Positions 1 to 9,105 of a stretch of DNA of 64,000 bases are shown here, in pieces. The stretch is from positions 9,716 to 73,715 of the forward strand of contig JAEYDL010000011.1 of NCBI GenBank assembly GCA_023403845.1, given 5' to 3'. Under the pieces are notes generated by a model. It saw only the letters and a list, made by a program, of their open reading frames with translations. It searched no databases and was not told the origin of the DNA. The DNA is from Pseudomonadota bacterium (GTDB taxonomy: Bacteria; Desulfobacterota; Desulfovibrionia; Desulfovibrionales; Desulfovibrionaceae). Every line of letters begins with the position of its first letter. Position 1 is the first letter of the stretch. A program made the translations under genes and the position numbers.

Positions 1-95
1 CCGCGGCGGCACAACAGCAGAAGTTCCGGATGATCATAAATGTGGCCCTGTTTGTCGGCGAACAGCATATGGGGGCGGATGGAAGGCGAAGCCAT
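1..95 (-). CDS. 5' end of an unidentified protein (runs off window)
   Basis: Reading the minus strand from an ATG at 95 gives an open frame to the window edge, starting MASPSIRPHMLFADKQGHIY. An AAGGA ribosome binding site lies 8 bases upstream (complement of 104-108), and codon use matches the neighbours, so this is probably a real gene start. It is divergent from the gene at 278. Only 31 residues are visible and they show no signal peptide or recognisable motif, so I assign no function. Confidence 0.6.
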   Translation of the reverse strand, partial: MASPSIRPHMLFADKQGHIYDHPELLLLCRR

Positions 96-277
96 TGGAC
101 AAGTCCTTGCGGTTATGGTCGATGAGGATTACGAATGCGGTACTGGTACTGGATGTGCCGGAACAGCGCAAGTCCCGGACTGGAATTCCTTACGGGGCGG
201 GACTTCATGAACCATCCCCGGCCACAGAAAAATCGATGCGAAATCCGTCCCGACGGATCGGACGAACAGGAGCGGAC

Positions 278-793
278 ATGCAATTAATGTTTATGGTAGT
301 GCTTTTCGGCGGTCTTGCCTATATGTTCCTGACCATACTGCGCAATCAGGATGCCATGCTGCGGACGCTGCGCGAGGACAACGCCCGCCTTGCGGAGCGG
401 CTGCTCCATCTGGAACGCCTGCTGGCCGCACCAGAAGCACATGCCGTCGACCGGCTCCTGCAGGACGACGAAATCGCTCCCCATTTTGTCGCCGATCCCC
501 CTGCAGACAGTGCGACGCCTTCTGACGCGAAGTCGTCCCGCCGCAACGCCATGCTGTCCGATCTTCCAGTTCCCCGTCGGCAGGGCTGGAAGGATCTTTT
601 CGCCTCCGGCCCGAGCCGGAAAACGAAAACCAACGCGAAACGCCCCCCGAATTTTTATTCTCCCCAGGAACAAACCCAAAACGAACCTCTGCACGGCAAG
701 AGGACGGATGAACTTCATCTGGACTGGCCCGAACCTTCCGCTAAAAACGAATCCCGTTCCGAATCCGGCGGCATGCCGGAACTCCGGCTCTAG
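278..793 (+). CDS. Small membrane-anchored coiled-coil protein, unknown function
   Basis: The ATG at 278 follows an AGGAG at 269-273, so I prefer it to the longer frame from 95, whose first 61 residues look non-coding. The 171-residue product starts with one hydrophobic segment (about residues 1-18, MQLMFMVVLFGGLAYMFL). A charged, leucine-rich helix follows (about 19-55) that could form a coiled coil. The remainder is low-complexity, polar and proline-rich, probably disordered. This suggests an inner-membrane anchored protein with a cytoplasmic tail. I do not recognise the family. Its stop codon shares a CTAG palindrome with the convergent gene downstream. Confidence 0.6.
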   Translation: MQLMFMVVLFGGLAYMFLTILRNQDAMLRTLREDNARLAERLLHLERLLAAPEAHAVDRLLQDDEIAPHFVADPPADSATPSDAKSSRRNAMLSDLPVPRRQGWKDLFASGPSRKTKTNAKRPPNFYSPQEQTQNEPLHGKRTDELHLDWPEPSAKNESRSESGGMPELRL

Positions 794-1716
794 AAGGAAT
801 TTTCCGGCCCCTCATTCGACTCCGTCGGGTGCAGTTCGCCTGCGCCGCTTTTCTCCTCCCGGATCGGCCCCAGACAACGCACGAACGCCTCCCCCCGTGC
901 CACCGTCAGCACGGAGCCGCCCACCCAGACAGCCCAGCCTCCGGCAAACCGGGAAACGTCAGGAGACACGGTCAATGGATCGCCGCCCGGCTGCAGGATG
1001 GACAATGGCGTTTCCATGCCTGTTTCCTCCCATATCACGGTTGCAGCGGCCAGCGTACCCGAGCCGCATGCCGTTTCCGCACAGGTCGTGCCTGTTTCCC
1101 GAACGTGGACGAATGGCGTCAGGGCAAGTCCATTTTCCTCCCCTGGCCGTTCCTTCCTCTCCAGCCAGATACATCCGGCAGCTTCCTCCTTCAGAAGGTC
1201 GAAACGGGCGAACAAGGCCGCCGTCTCCCGTTCCCAGTCCGTGGGCAGGGGATGAACTGCCGCATCCAGCACCAGATGCACGATGCCCGGAACGCGGACT
1301 TCGCAAATGCCCTCCGCGACTCGACGTACGGGAGGGCGCTTCGGCAGATCGATAAGCGCATGCGACTCGCAGAGTTCGGCAGTTCCGCGAACACGCACCC
1401 GCAGGGGGCCATCCATGCCGGAAACGGACACGATACCGCAAAACCAGTCTTCCGGGCCTGCCTCCAGCAATCCGTCGCCAAACAGAAGAGCCGCAAAGGA
1501 ACGCGTCGCATTCATGCAGAATTCTCCGCCCATCATATCCAGGCGAGGAGGGACGGCAAGCAGGTTCACAAACCCTGCCTGCTCGGCCACAACATGATCC
1601 GGCCGCATCAGTTCCGCGGCGGATGCGGCCCGTTCCATCGGAGTGAGGGAGGCATCCCGAACCAGAATGGTGACATTGCCGCTGGGCGATGACTTGACGA
1701 AAGACACTCGGCGCAT
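790..1716 (-). CDS. DapF-fold amino acid racemase/epimerase (CntK-like)
   Basis: Two motifs match the cofactor-independent diaminopimelate epimerase fold: GGEFCMNATR (Cys67) and TACGSGTLAA (Cys217). In this family a cysteine in each half acts as catalytic acid or base. The first motif, GGEFC in place of DapF's GNGxRC, resembles the histidine racemase CntK of staphylopine synthesis more than true DapF. The length of 308 residues also exceeds ordinary DapF (about 275). The start at 1716 has AGGAG 7 bases upstream; the open frame extends to 1770. No nicotianamine-synthase-like or opine dehydrogenase gene is nearby, so the substrate is unknown. It is convergent with the preceding gene. Confidence 0.7.
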   Translation of the reverse strand: MRRVSFVKSSPSGNVTILVRDASLTPMERAASAAELMRPDHVVAEQAGFVNLLAVPPRLDMMGGEFCMNATRSFAALLFGDGLLEAGPEDWFCGIVSVSGMDGPLRVRVRGTAELCESHALIDLPKRPPVRRVAEGICEVRVPGIVHLVLDAAVHPLPTDWERETAALFARFDLLKEEAAGCIWLERKERPGEENGLALTPFVHVRETGTTCAETACGSGTLAAATVIWEETGMETPLSILQPGGDPLTVSPDVSRFAGGWAVWVGGSVLTVARGEAFVRCLGPIREEKSGAGELHPTESNEGPENSF

Positions 1717-1878
1717 ATGGTTCTCCTGCAGGAATCGGAATGATTCCGCTTTTAGCCGCTCGTCATGCAAACCGCAACCCGCTCTTCCTCATACGTCCGC
1801 CTCTTGTGCCGATCCGGCATCTGTCATATCATTCCGCAGATACACGACTGGCCGAAAAAGCCCGACAAAGGAGCGCGC

Positions 1879-2763
1879 ATGCTACGCAGTATGACAGGAT
1901 TCGGACGTTGCGTCGTCGAAGATGCGGACTGGACGCAGACATGGGAAATCCGCAGCGTCAACAACCGTCATCTTGATCTCAAATGGAAACTTCCCGCACA
2001 GGCCCGGGGGCTGGAATCCCGTTTCGAGCGTGTGGTGCGCCGTTTCGCAGGCCGTGGACGCATGGAGATCGGTCTGATGCTTCAGGCGCGCGGCAGCGCC
2101 TCTGCCCGAATTCGTTTCGATGCGACACAGGCCTCCGCCATGCTTGATGCTGTGGCCGCGCTTGCGGACGTGCATGGAGACGCCTACGAACCGGATTATA
2201 ACGCTCTGTTTGCCGTCCCTTCTCTCTGGGAACGGGAAAGCGAGGACGTCGACGAGGATATGGACGCCCGTCTTGAGGAAGGACTGGTAGCCGCTCTTGA
2301 AGACTGGAATGAATCCCGCGAGACCGAAGGTGCGGCACTGGCCAAAGACATGGAATCCCGCATCGCCCGGATGGAAGGCTGGCTCGAACGTCTGGATGAA
2401 CGCGCCCCTGAAATCAAGGAAGAACGCTTCGCCGTGCTGCGCGAGCGGCTGAACGACGCGCTGGCAGCCGTGGGCGGACCGGAACTTGAGGACGGACGCT
2501 TTCTGCAGGAAATGGTCATTGTAGCAGACAAACTGGACGTGAGCGAAGAACTTACCCGCCTGCACGCTCATCTCGAGCGTCTGAGGGATCTCCTCGGCAT
2601 GGGCGTTGATGCGGGACGACGTCTCGACTTCACCCTGCAGGAATGCTTCCGCGAGATCGCCACCTGCGGCAACAAGATTCAGGATGCGCAGGTCTCCCGT
2701 ATGGTCGTGGACTTCAAGAACGAACTCGAAAAGTGCCGCGAACAGGTGCAGAATCTGGAATAA
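1879..2763 (+). CDS. yicC: YicC family endoribonuclease
   Basis: The product (294 residues) has the usual length and opens with the diagnostic MLRSMTGFGR. The family motif SVNNRHLDLKWKLP follows, and the acidic C-terminal region ends in the conserved EKCREQVQNLE. YicC proteins are metal-dependent endoribonucleases that take part in RNA turnover; this role comes from the family and not from this sequence. The start at 1879 has AAAGGAG at 1868-1873. It heads a tight operon with the RemA-like gene (2-base gap) and gmk, the common yicC-remA-gmk arrangement. Confidence 0.9.
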   Translation: MLRSMTGFGRCVVEDADWTQTWEIRSVNNRHLDLKWKLPAQARGLESRFERVVRRFAGRGRMEIGLMLQARGSASARIRFDATQASAMLDAVAALADVHGDAYEPDYNALFAVPSLWERESEDVDEDMDARLEEGLVAALEDWNESRETEGAALAKDMESRIARMEGWLERLDERAPEIKEERFAVLRERLNDALAAVGGPELEDGRFLQEMVIVADKLDVSEELTRLHAHLERLRDLLGMGVDAGRRLDFTLQECFREIATCGNKIQDAQVSRMVVDFKNELEKCREQVQNLE

Positions 2764-2765
2764 CC

Positions 2766-3026
2766 ATGCAGCGTGAACGTTTCATCAATCTCGGTTTCGG
2801 CAACTTCGTCGTCGCCTCCCGGGTAGTGGGCATCGTCAACCCCGCCTCGGCGCCCATGCGCCGCCTGCGCGAGGATGCCCGTTCCGAGGGACGTCTCGTG
2901 GATGCCACTCAGGGCCGCAAGACCCGCTCCATCATCATCACGGATTCCAATCATGTGATCCTTTCGGCCATTCTGCCCGAAACGCTCGGTCAGCGGTTCG
3001 TCCAGGAGGAGAACAACGATGTCTGA
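2766..3026 (+). CDS. RemA/DUF370 family DNA-binding regulator
   Basis: An 86-residue protein with the DUF370 signature: NLGFGNFVVASRVVGIVNPASAPMRRL near the N terminus contains the family's I-NP-S-P-RR core, and residues about 45-70 hold the ATQGRKTRSIIITDSNHVILS stretch. RemA of Bacillus is a small DNA-binding regulator of matrix genes. In proteobacteria its targets are not established, so only the family is assigned. It sits 2 bases after yicC and overlaps gmk by 8 bases, implying translational coupling. Confidence 0.88.
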   Translation: MQRERFINLGFGNFVVASRVVGIVNPASAPMRRLREDARSEGRLVDATQGRKTRSIIITDSNHVILSAILPETLGQRFVQEENNDV

Positions 3027-3648
3027 AGTACTGCACGACAACCGACGCGCCGGCATTCCCCTTGTCATCTGCGCACCGTCCGGAACGGGCAAGACCACGC
3101 TCGTCCAGCGTCTGCGTTCCGAATTTCCCCACTTCGGCTTTTCCGTTTCCTGCACCACCCGCAGTCCCCGGGCCAACGAGATCGACGGCCGGGACTACCA
3201 CTTTCTCTCCGAGGAAACCTTTCTCAGGCGTCGTGAATGCGGCTACTTCGCTGAATGGGCCCGAGTGCACAACAACTATTACGGCACGCCTCTGGCTCCG
3301 GTCCGGGAAATGCTCGAGTCGGGCCGCGACATGCTTTTCGACATCGACGTGCAGGGGGCGGCCCAGCTCAGTCTTACCCTCCCCCGCGGACGCTACGTTT
3401 TCCTGCTTCCTCCTTCCATGAGCGAACTGGCGCACCGCCTCCGCACCCGGGGCACGGACGACGAGGCCAGTATCACCCGCCGTCTCGCCAACGCGGAACA
3501 GGAAATCCGGCAGGCGCACTGGTTCGATGCCTGGATCGTGAACGATGATCTCGACCAGGCCTACGACCGACTGCGCGCCTTCTATCTGGCAGCCACTCTC
3601 GCTCCGGTCCTCCGTCCCGGACTCGCAACCTCTATTCTTGAAGGATGA
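3019..3648 (+). CDS. gmk: Guanylate kinase
   Basis: Phosphorylates GMP to GDP in the cytosol with ATP. The P-loop APSGTGKT is at residues 19-26. The GMP-binding region reads SCTTRSPRANEIDGRDYHFLS, and the LFDIDVQGA segment is typical. At 209 residues it has the normal family length. The start lies inside the end of the remA-like gene (8-base overlap), and pyrF starts 3 bases after its stop, so all belong to one transcript that supplies nucleotides. Confidence 0.95.
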   Translation: MSEVLHDNRRAGIPLVICAPSGTGKTTLVQRLRSEFPHFGFSVSCTTRSPRANEIDGRDYHFLSEETFLRRRECGYFAEWARVHNNYYGTPLAPVREMLESGRDMLFDIDVQGAAQLSLTLPRGRYVFLLPPSMSELAHRLRTRGTDDEASITRRLANAEQEIRQAHWFDAWIVNDDLDQAYDRLRAFYLAATLAPVLRPGLATSILEG

Positions 3649-3651
3649 ATT

Positions 3652-4341
3652 ATGGCCGAACTCATCGTTGCCCTTGACTACACCGATGCCGAACACGCCC
3701 TCGCCGCCGCAAGGACGGTGCAGGGGACTCCTCTGTGGATGAAAGTGGGCCTCGAACTGTTCACCCGCGAAGGGCCGGGCGTGGTGCGGGCCCTGCAGGA
3801 TATGAATTTCAAGGTCATGCTCGATCTCAAAATGTTCGACATTCCGAATACGGTGAAGGGCGGCATACGATCTGCCTGCCGCCTCGGCGTGGATCTTGTC
3901 ACCGTGCACACGCTCGGCGGCGAGCGCATGATCCGGGCCGCTGCGGAGGCTATCCACGAAAGCGGCTCGGAGGGCGGCGCGACCCCCAAACTGTTTGGCA
4001 TCACCATTCTCACAAGCATGGAGCAGGGAGAACTGCCAGGCTACACGCAGGATCTTGCAACATTCGCGGGAGAACTCGCCGCTTCCGGCAAAAGCTGGGG
4101 ACTGGACGGGGTAGTCTGCTCAGGACATGAAGTCCGCACAATCAAGAACCGCTGCCCCGATCTGCTCTGTCTGACCCCGGGTATCCGACCGGCCAGCGGT
4201 TCAAGCGACGATCAACGCAGAGTCATGACGCCCGCCGAGGCTGTTCGCGCCGGAAGCGACTATCTCGTGGTCGGACGCCCGATCACAAAGGCGGACAACC
4301 CTGCCGAAGCCGCCCGCGCCATTCTCGCCGAAATGGCCTGA
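3652..4341 (+). CDS. pyrF: Orotidine 5'-phosphate decarboxylase
   Basis: Catalyses OMP to UMP, the last step of de novo pyrimidine synthesis. The catalytic segment DLKMFDIPNTV gives the charged K and D network of the family (about residues 59-69). The phosphate-binding C terminus reads GSDYLVVGRPITKADNP. The length of 229 residues is typical of short bacterial PyrF. It is the last gene of the yicC-remA-gmk-pyrF cluster and is followed by palindromes before recJ. Confidence 0.95.
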   Translation: MAELIVALDYTDAEHALAAARTVQGTPLWMKVGLELFTREGPGVVRALQDMNFKVMLDLKMFDIPNTVKGGIRSACRLGVDLVTVHTLGGERMIRAAAEAIHESGSEGGATPKLFGITILTSMEQGELPGYTQDLATFAGELAASGKSWGLDGVVCSGHEVRTIKNRCPDLLCLTPGIRPASGSSDDQRRVMTPAEAVRAGSDYLVVGRPITKADNPAEAARAILAEMA

Positions 4342-4391
4342 AAACCTCCGGACGCCGTCCGGCAAATCTGTTTCAGCTTTTCTCTCTTTTA

Positions 4392-4424
4392 CGGCTGCCG
4401 GCACTTTGTGCGATCCGGCAGCCG
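4392..4424 (+). terminator. Hairpin after pyrF, possible terminator
   Basis: A perfect 10-bp stem (4392-4401 with 4415-4424) closes a 13-base loop and is followed by CCGTCTTTGC, so the U-tract is poor. A smaller stem (CCGGAC/GTCCGG) lies at about 4347-4361. They sit between pyrF and recJ and could end the pyrF transcript. Confidence 0.45.
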
Positions 4425-4467
4425 CCGTCTTTGCATCCGGGCATGCCCCGCTTCACAAGGCTTCAGC

Positions 4468-6225
4468 ATGAAACTCTGGCGTTTCCGCAACCAGCCCGCC
4501 GCTTCCATCCCTGCTCCTTCCGAGGCCGCCGACCGAGAACCATGTCCACCTGACTGGCCGGAACGGCTGGGCGTGCCTCCCGTCGTAGCAGCCCTGCTCT
4601 GGCAGAGAGGGCTTTCCTCTCTCCGGGACATGGACATGTTCCTCTCTCCGGGACTGCGGCATCTGGCTCCTCCGCATATGTGGCCAGGCATGCGGGAAGC
4701 TGCCGATGTTCTGGAAAACGGCATCCGGGAAGGCAAGGAAGTACTCATCTGGGGCGACTATGATGTGGACGGCATCACCGGAGCGACGCTGATGCTTCAG
4801 GTGCTGTCGTTCCACGGAGTGTCCGCGCGCGTGCATCTTCCCGATCGTCGTACCGAAGGATACGGCCTGAACATTCCTGCACTGGAAGGGCTGGCCGCGG
4901 AAATGACTCCGACCAATGCCCTGCTGCTGACCGTGGACTGCGGCATCAGCGACGTAGCCGCCGTGGCCCGGGCCCGCGAACTGGGCTTCACCGTAGTCAT
5001 CTCCGATCACCATCTGCCCCCGGCGGAACTTCCTGACGCGCAGGCCGTCACCAATCCCCGTATCGGAGAAAATCCCTGTCCTCATCTCGCCGGGGTCGGC
5101 GTGGCCTTCTTCCTTATGGCCGCGCTCAACGCCAGGCTGGAAAAACTGTCCGGAAAGAAGCTGGATATGCGCAAAGTGCTCGATCTCGTGGCGCTTGGAA
5201 CGCTGGCGGACATGGTTTCCCTCACTGGCCAGAACCGCATACTGGTCAAGAACGGTCTGCTGGCCATTGCGGAGGCCCGACGTCCCGGACTGGCCGCCCT
5301 CAAGGCGGCCAGCGGCTTTTCTCCGGTGGCCTCGCTTGGGGCCGGTCAGGTCGTCTTCAATCTCGCGCCGCGCATCAACGCCGCCGGCAGACTGGGCAGT
5401 CCCGTGCTGGCCCACGACATGCTGCGTACCGACTCGCATGACGAGGCTGCGGGGCTGGCTCGTTCCCTCACGCTCATGAACGACGAACGCCGTTCCGAAG
5501 AGGACAGGATTTACAAGGAGGCCTTGCAACAGGCGCAGGCCGACAGCGATCGCCTCGGCTTCGTGCTCTACGGCAGGGACTGGCATCAGGGAGTCATCGG
5601 CATCGTGGCCTCGCGCATCGTCGAGGAATTCTACCGTCCAGTGCTCATTCTCTGTGCAGACGGCGATACCCTCAAGGGTTCCGGTCGATCTGTAAGCGAA
5701 TTCGACCTGCACGCGGGATTAACCCGTTGCGCCGACCTGCTGCTTGGTTACGGAGGACACAGGCAGGCGGCCGGGCTGCGTCTTTCTCCCGACCAGCTTG
5801 AAGCCCTGCGCAAACGCTTTGATGCCGTGGTCAGGGAAGAGCTTGGAGACAAACCGCTGACGCCTACTCTGAAAATCGACGCTGAACTCCCCTTCAGCGC
5901 GGCCTCGGATTTCGCGGTGCTCAAGGGACTGGAGCTGCTGCAGCCCTTCGGTATCGGCAACCCGGAACCCGTTTTCGCCTCCGGCCCCCTGCTCGTCCGG
6001 AAGCGGCGCGCCTTCGGGCACTCCCGCGAGCATGTCGCGCTGGAAGTAACGGAAATCGCCTCGGGCATCACTCTGCAGGCCAAGGCATGGCGGCAGGCAT
6101 CCCAGATTCCCGAAGTCCTGACAGGCAGACGAATCCGGCTTGCCTACACGCCCGGCATCAACGCCTATAACGGCATCGCCTCCGTGGAGTTGCGCGTCCG
6201 TGACTGGGAACTGCTGCCCGCATGA
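4468..6225 (+). CDS. recJ: Single-stranded-DNA-specific exonuclease RecJ
   Basis: A 5'-3' ssDNA exonuclease used in recombination and mismatch repair. The DHH phosphoesterase motifs are present: DYDVDG at residues 98-103 and SDHHLPP at 179-185, with the DHHA1 motif GYGGHRQAAGL in the C-terminal half and an OB-like end. The start at 4468 has AAGG 7 bases upstream; the open frame reaches back to 4408 but those 20 residues look spurious. The length of 585 residues is normal. It is monocistronic by spacing. Confidence 0.94.
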   Translation: MKLWRFRNQPAASIPAPSEAADREPCPPDWPERLGVPPVVAALLWQRGLSSLRDMDMFLSPGLRHLAPPHMWPGMREAADVLENGIREGKEVLIWGDYDVDGITGATLMLQVLSFHGVSARVHLPDRRTEGYGLNIPALEGLAAEMTPTNALLLTVDCGISDVAAVARARELGFTVVISDHHLPPAELPDAQAVTNPRIGENPCPHLAGVGVAFFLMAALNARLEKLSGKKLDMRKVLDLVALGTLADMVSLTGQNRILVKNGLLAIAEARRPGLAALKAASGFSPVASLGAGQVVFNLAPRINAAGRLGSPVLAHDMLRTDSHDEAAGLARSLTLMNDERRSEEDRIYKEALQQAQADSDRLGFVLYGRDWHQGVIGIVASRIVEEFYRPVLILCADGDTLKGSGRSVSEFDLHAGLTRCADLLLGYGGHRQAAGLRLSPDQLEALRKRFDAVVREELGDKPLTPTLKIDAELPFSAASDFAVLKGLELLQPFGIGNPEPVFASGPLLVRKRRAFGHSREHVALEVTEIASGITLQAKAWRQASQIPEVLTGRRIRLAYTPGINAYNGIASVELRVRDWELLPA

Positions 6226-6414
6226 CGGGTGGCACCCCGGGGACGGATTCATGCCGCAGACATTTCATCCCTGAGCAGTCTCCCCTGAACGGCGGCCGGC
6301 CGGGTGCTCAGCCTCTTTTCTCCGGCCCCGGGACTTCGTATACTAAACGGCGAAACGCGCCTGCAAACGGCAGTCGCGTCCGTCCGCAACTCTTACCCCA
6401 TTTGAGGAATACCA

Positions 6415-7005
6415 ATGAAAATCCTTCGTCTCGCCGCTCTGACCCTTGCCCTGTGTCTCGGCATCTCCTTCGTCCTCCCCGCCCAGAGCGAAGCCGCTCC
6501 GGCCCCCAAGGTAAAAATCGCAACCAGCCTCGGCGACATTACCGTCGAACTCTACCCCGACAAGGCTCCAAAAACGGTGAGCAACTTTCTATATTATGTG
6601 AAATCCGGCTTCTATGACGGCACGGTCTTCCACCGCGTCATCAATGGATTCATGATTCAGGGAGGCGGCCTGACCGCCGACATGAAGGAAAAGCCCAATA
6701 AGCGCAAGCCTGTCGAAAACGAGGCCTCCAACGGCCTGAAAAACCGTACATACACTATCGCCATGGCCCGGACCAGCGATCCCCATTCCGCTACGTCCCA
6801 ATTCTTCATCAACGTGGCCGACAATGCCTTCCTCGACTACAAGAGCAGCACGCCTTCGGGTTACGGCTACGCCGTGTTCGGCAAGGTCATCAGGGGACAG
6901 GACGTGGTCGACCGCATCAAGCAGGTCAGTACCGGCAACATGGGCATGTATCAGGACGTACCCCGCACTCCGGTAGTGATTAAAAGCATCACTCCCGTAC
7001 TGTAA
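6415..7005 (+). CDS. Exported cyclophilin-type peptidyl-prolyl isomerase
   Basis: Speeds proline cis-trans isomerisation. Residues 1-27 form a signal peptide ending in SEAA, so the 196-residue protein should act in the periplasm. The cyclophilin core is clear: FHRVINGFMIQGGG, then ARTSDPHSATSQFFIN, and YAVFGKVIRGQDVVD. A cytosolic paralogue without a signal peptide lies at 21775. No partner gene adjoins it; tRNA-Phe follows about 105 bases downstream. Confidence 0.92.
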   Translation: MKILRLAALTLALCLGISFVLPAQSEAAPAPKVKIATSLGDITVELYPDKAPKTVSNFLYYVKSGFYDGTVFHRVINGFMIQGGGLTADMKEKPNKRKPVENEASNGLKNRTYTIAMARTSDPHSATSQFFINVADNAFLDYKSSTPSGYGYAVFGKVIRGQDVVDRIKQVSTGNMGMYQDVPRTPVVIKSITPVL

Positions 7006-7110
7006 AAAGGCTTGTCTGATGGCCAGTTAGAGGGAACAGAAGAAAAAAATCGTTTTTTTGCAAAAAAAGACTTGCCAAAGACGCAGAATTTACGTAGTTA
7101 CTTTTTTCGC

Positions 7111-7186
7111 GCCGGGGTAGCTCAGTTGGTAGAGCAGGGGACTGAAAATCCCCGTGTGGGCAGTTCAATTCTGTCCCCCGGCACCA
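7111..7186 (+). tRNA. tRNA-Phe (anticodon GAA)
   Basis: The full cloverleaf folds: the acceptor GCCGGGG pairs with CCCCGGC at 7176-7182, the D arm has GCTC/GAGC, the anticodon stem GGGGA/TCCCC holds loop CTGAAAA, and the T arm GGCAG/CTGTC holds TTCAATT. The discriminator is A and the CCA end is encoded at 7184-7186. Confidence 0.97.
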
Positions 7187-7198
7187 CTTGAAAATACA

Positions 7199-7230
7199 GG
7201 ACTTGTGTCTTATGGACACAAGTCCTTTTT
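7199..7230 (+). terminator. Rho-independent terminator of tRNA-Phe
   Basis: A perfect 11-bp stem, GGACTTGTGTC with GACACAAGTCC, closes a 5-base loop and is followed by five T. It lies 12 bases past the tRNA CCA end. Confidence 0.9.
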
Positions 7231-7691
7231 CCGTTTCTGCTGCCTTCAGTCCCTTGCCAGGCTCTTGATATTCCATGCAAGAACCACGCGCTTCCCTCTC
7301 AGCCTGTCCTGTCGTCCAACAAAATTTCACGCCACATGGCACAAACCATTTTTGCGGTTGTATCGGCCTCCTTCGTCCGGCATGGCCTGTCTGACCAGGA
7401 CAGGTGCCGCAAATCGACACGCCACACAGAAAACAGGATTCCGAGACGCGGAACTGTGCGACATCCCGCACTCCTTTCCCCGCTCGGGGAAGTCTCTCCC
7501 CTTTTCTCAAGGAAGGCACTCCCCCTGTGAACATTGCCTGCGGCCTCCTTGTATCACCCTGCTCCTCAGGCGCGCATTTACCGGCACATGAAAATCGGCT
7601 ATACGGAGAACCTTTCTGGCATGAAGGCCGACAAGGGCGGGACGCAAGGGCATCCCGCGCGTTCTCCCACCATCAAAACCACGAGACGAAC
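7231..7691 (+). other. Gene-free leader before purine permease
   Basis: About 460 bases between the tRNA-Phe terminator and the permease. The short open frames here overlap in several phases and have no good start site. I looked for a purine riboswitch core, since the next gene is a purine permease, and did not find its conserved junction. I see nothing else that I can support. Confidence 0.5.
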
Positions 7692-9017
7692 ATGAGTCAG
7701 ACGAACGGCATTCTGGAACGGATCTTCAAACTCAGCGCCAAGGGCACCACGGTCAAAACCGAGATCATCGCAGGTCTGACCACCTTTGTGGCCATGGCCT
7801 ACATTATTTTCGTCAATCCGGGCATTCTGGCCGATGCGGGCATTCCCAAGGAAGCGGCCATCGCCGCGACCATCTGGTCCGCCGTCATCGGCAGCACCCT
7901 CATGGGACTGTGGGCGAACTTTCCCGTAGCGCTCGCTCCCGGCATGGGACTGAACGCCTTCTTCGCCTATTACGTCTGCGGCGTGGTGGGGTTGCACTGG
8001 ACCGTGGCGCTGGGCGCAGTCTTCTTCTCGGGAATCGTCTTCCTCATTCTCACTGTGACGCATATCCGGCAGCTGCTCATCGAGGCTGTGCCCATGAATC
8101 TCAAATATGCCATTGTGGTGGGCATCGGCATGTTCATCGCCTTCATCGGTCTTCAGAATGCCGGAATCGTGGTCAAAAACGACGCGACGCTCATCAGCCT
8201 CGGTCATCTGGCCTCTCCCGCACCTCTGCTCGCGTCCATCGGCCTGCTCATCACCGCCGGACTCATGGCTCGCCGTGTACAGGGAAGTCTGCTCATCGGC
8301 GTTCTGGTCACCACCATCCTCGGCATGATCTGCGGCGCCGCGCCGCTCCCCTCCGGCATCGACAGCATCGTCAGCTTCAAGCTTCCGAGCCTCGCCCCCA
8401 CCTTCATGCAGCTCGACATCATGGGAGCGCTCAAATACGGCATTATTTCCATCGTGTTCACCTTCACCATCGTCGAGCTGTTCGACAACATGGGTACGCT
8501 CATCGGCCTGTCCCGCAAGGCGGGGCTCATGGATGACAACGGACATATCGAGAACATCGACCGCGCCCTGACCACCGACTCCGTGGGCACCATCATCAGC
8601 AGCGCCCTCGGCACGTCCACCGTAACCAGTTTCGTGGAAAGCGCGGCAGGCGTCTCGCAGGGCGGACGTACTGGCCTGACGGCCGTGACGGTGGCCGTTC
8701 TCTTCGCCGTTTCCCTGATCTTCGCACCGCTCATTGGTCTGGTCCCGTCCTTCGCTACGGCGCCCGCGCTGCTCATCGTGGGCGCGCTCATGATGATGGA
8801 AGTGTCCAACATCGACTTCCAGGATTTCACCGAAGGCTTTCCCGCCTTCATGACCATCATCATGATGCCGCTGACCTACAGTATCGCAAGCGGATTCGGG
8901 TTCGGCTTCGTAAGCTACGCTGCAGTCAAACTGTTCTCCGGTCGAGCCCGCGAGGTCAGCCTGTTCATGTGGATCATTACGGCAATGTTTCTCATCAACT
9001 TCTTCATGCGCGGCTGA
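7692..9017 (+). CDS. AzgA/NCS2-type purine permease
   Basis: Predicted inner-membrane permease for hypoxanthine, guanine or adenine. The 441-residue protein has the AzgA-type marks: GLTTFVAMAYIIFVNPGILADAG near the N terminus, PGMGLNAFFAYYV, and GTSTVTSFVESAAGV with SQGGRTGLTAV. About 12-14 hydrophobic segments are visible. The start at 7692 fits the family; the frame is open upstream to 7404 but that stretch has no coding character. The ribosome binding site is weak. Which base it carries cannot be read from the sequence. Confidence 0.9.
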   Translation: MSQTNGILERIFKLSAKGTTVKTEIIAGLTTFVAMAYIIFVNPGILADAGIPKEAAIAATIWSAVIGSTLMGLWANFPVALAPGMGLNAFFAYYVCGVVGLHWTVALGAVFFSGIVFLILTVTHIRQLLIEAVPMNLKYAIVVGIGMFIAFIGLQNAGIVVKNDATLISLGHLASPAPLLASIGLLITAGLMARRVQGSLLIGVLVTTILGMICGAAPLPSGIDSIVSFKLPSLAPTFMQLDIMGALKYGIISIVFTFTIVELFDNMGTLIGLSRKAGLMDDNGHIENIDRALTTDSVGTIISSALGTSTVTSFVESAAGVSQGGRTGLTAVTVAVLFAVSLIFAPLIGLVPSFATAPALLIVGALMMMEVSNIDFQDFTEGFPAFMTIIMMPLTYSIASGFGFGFVSYAAVKLFSGRAREVSLFMWIITAMFLINFFMRG

Positions 9018-9050
9018 GCGGCCCGCCAGTCCTTTCCCCATCCTTCTTTT

Positions 9051-9078
9051 GGGCCGTCCTGCTGGGCGGCCCTTTTCC
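9051..9078 (+). terminator. Terminator after purine permease
   Basis: A 9-bp stem, GGGCCGTCC with GGGCGGCCC (one T-G pair), closes a 4-base loop and is followed by TTTTCC. Confidence 0.85.
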
Positions 9079-9105
9079 GTTCCTGAAACTTCCCTTGACA
9101 GGACA

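Noticed and set aside
7231..7691. Purine riboswitch before the purine permease
   Set aside because: I could not find the conserved three-way junction sequences.
7599..9041. 480-codon minus-strand ORF opposite the purine permease
   Set aside because: It is a His, Glu and Gly-rich shadow product; the plus-strand gene is clearly real.
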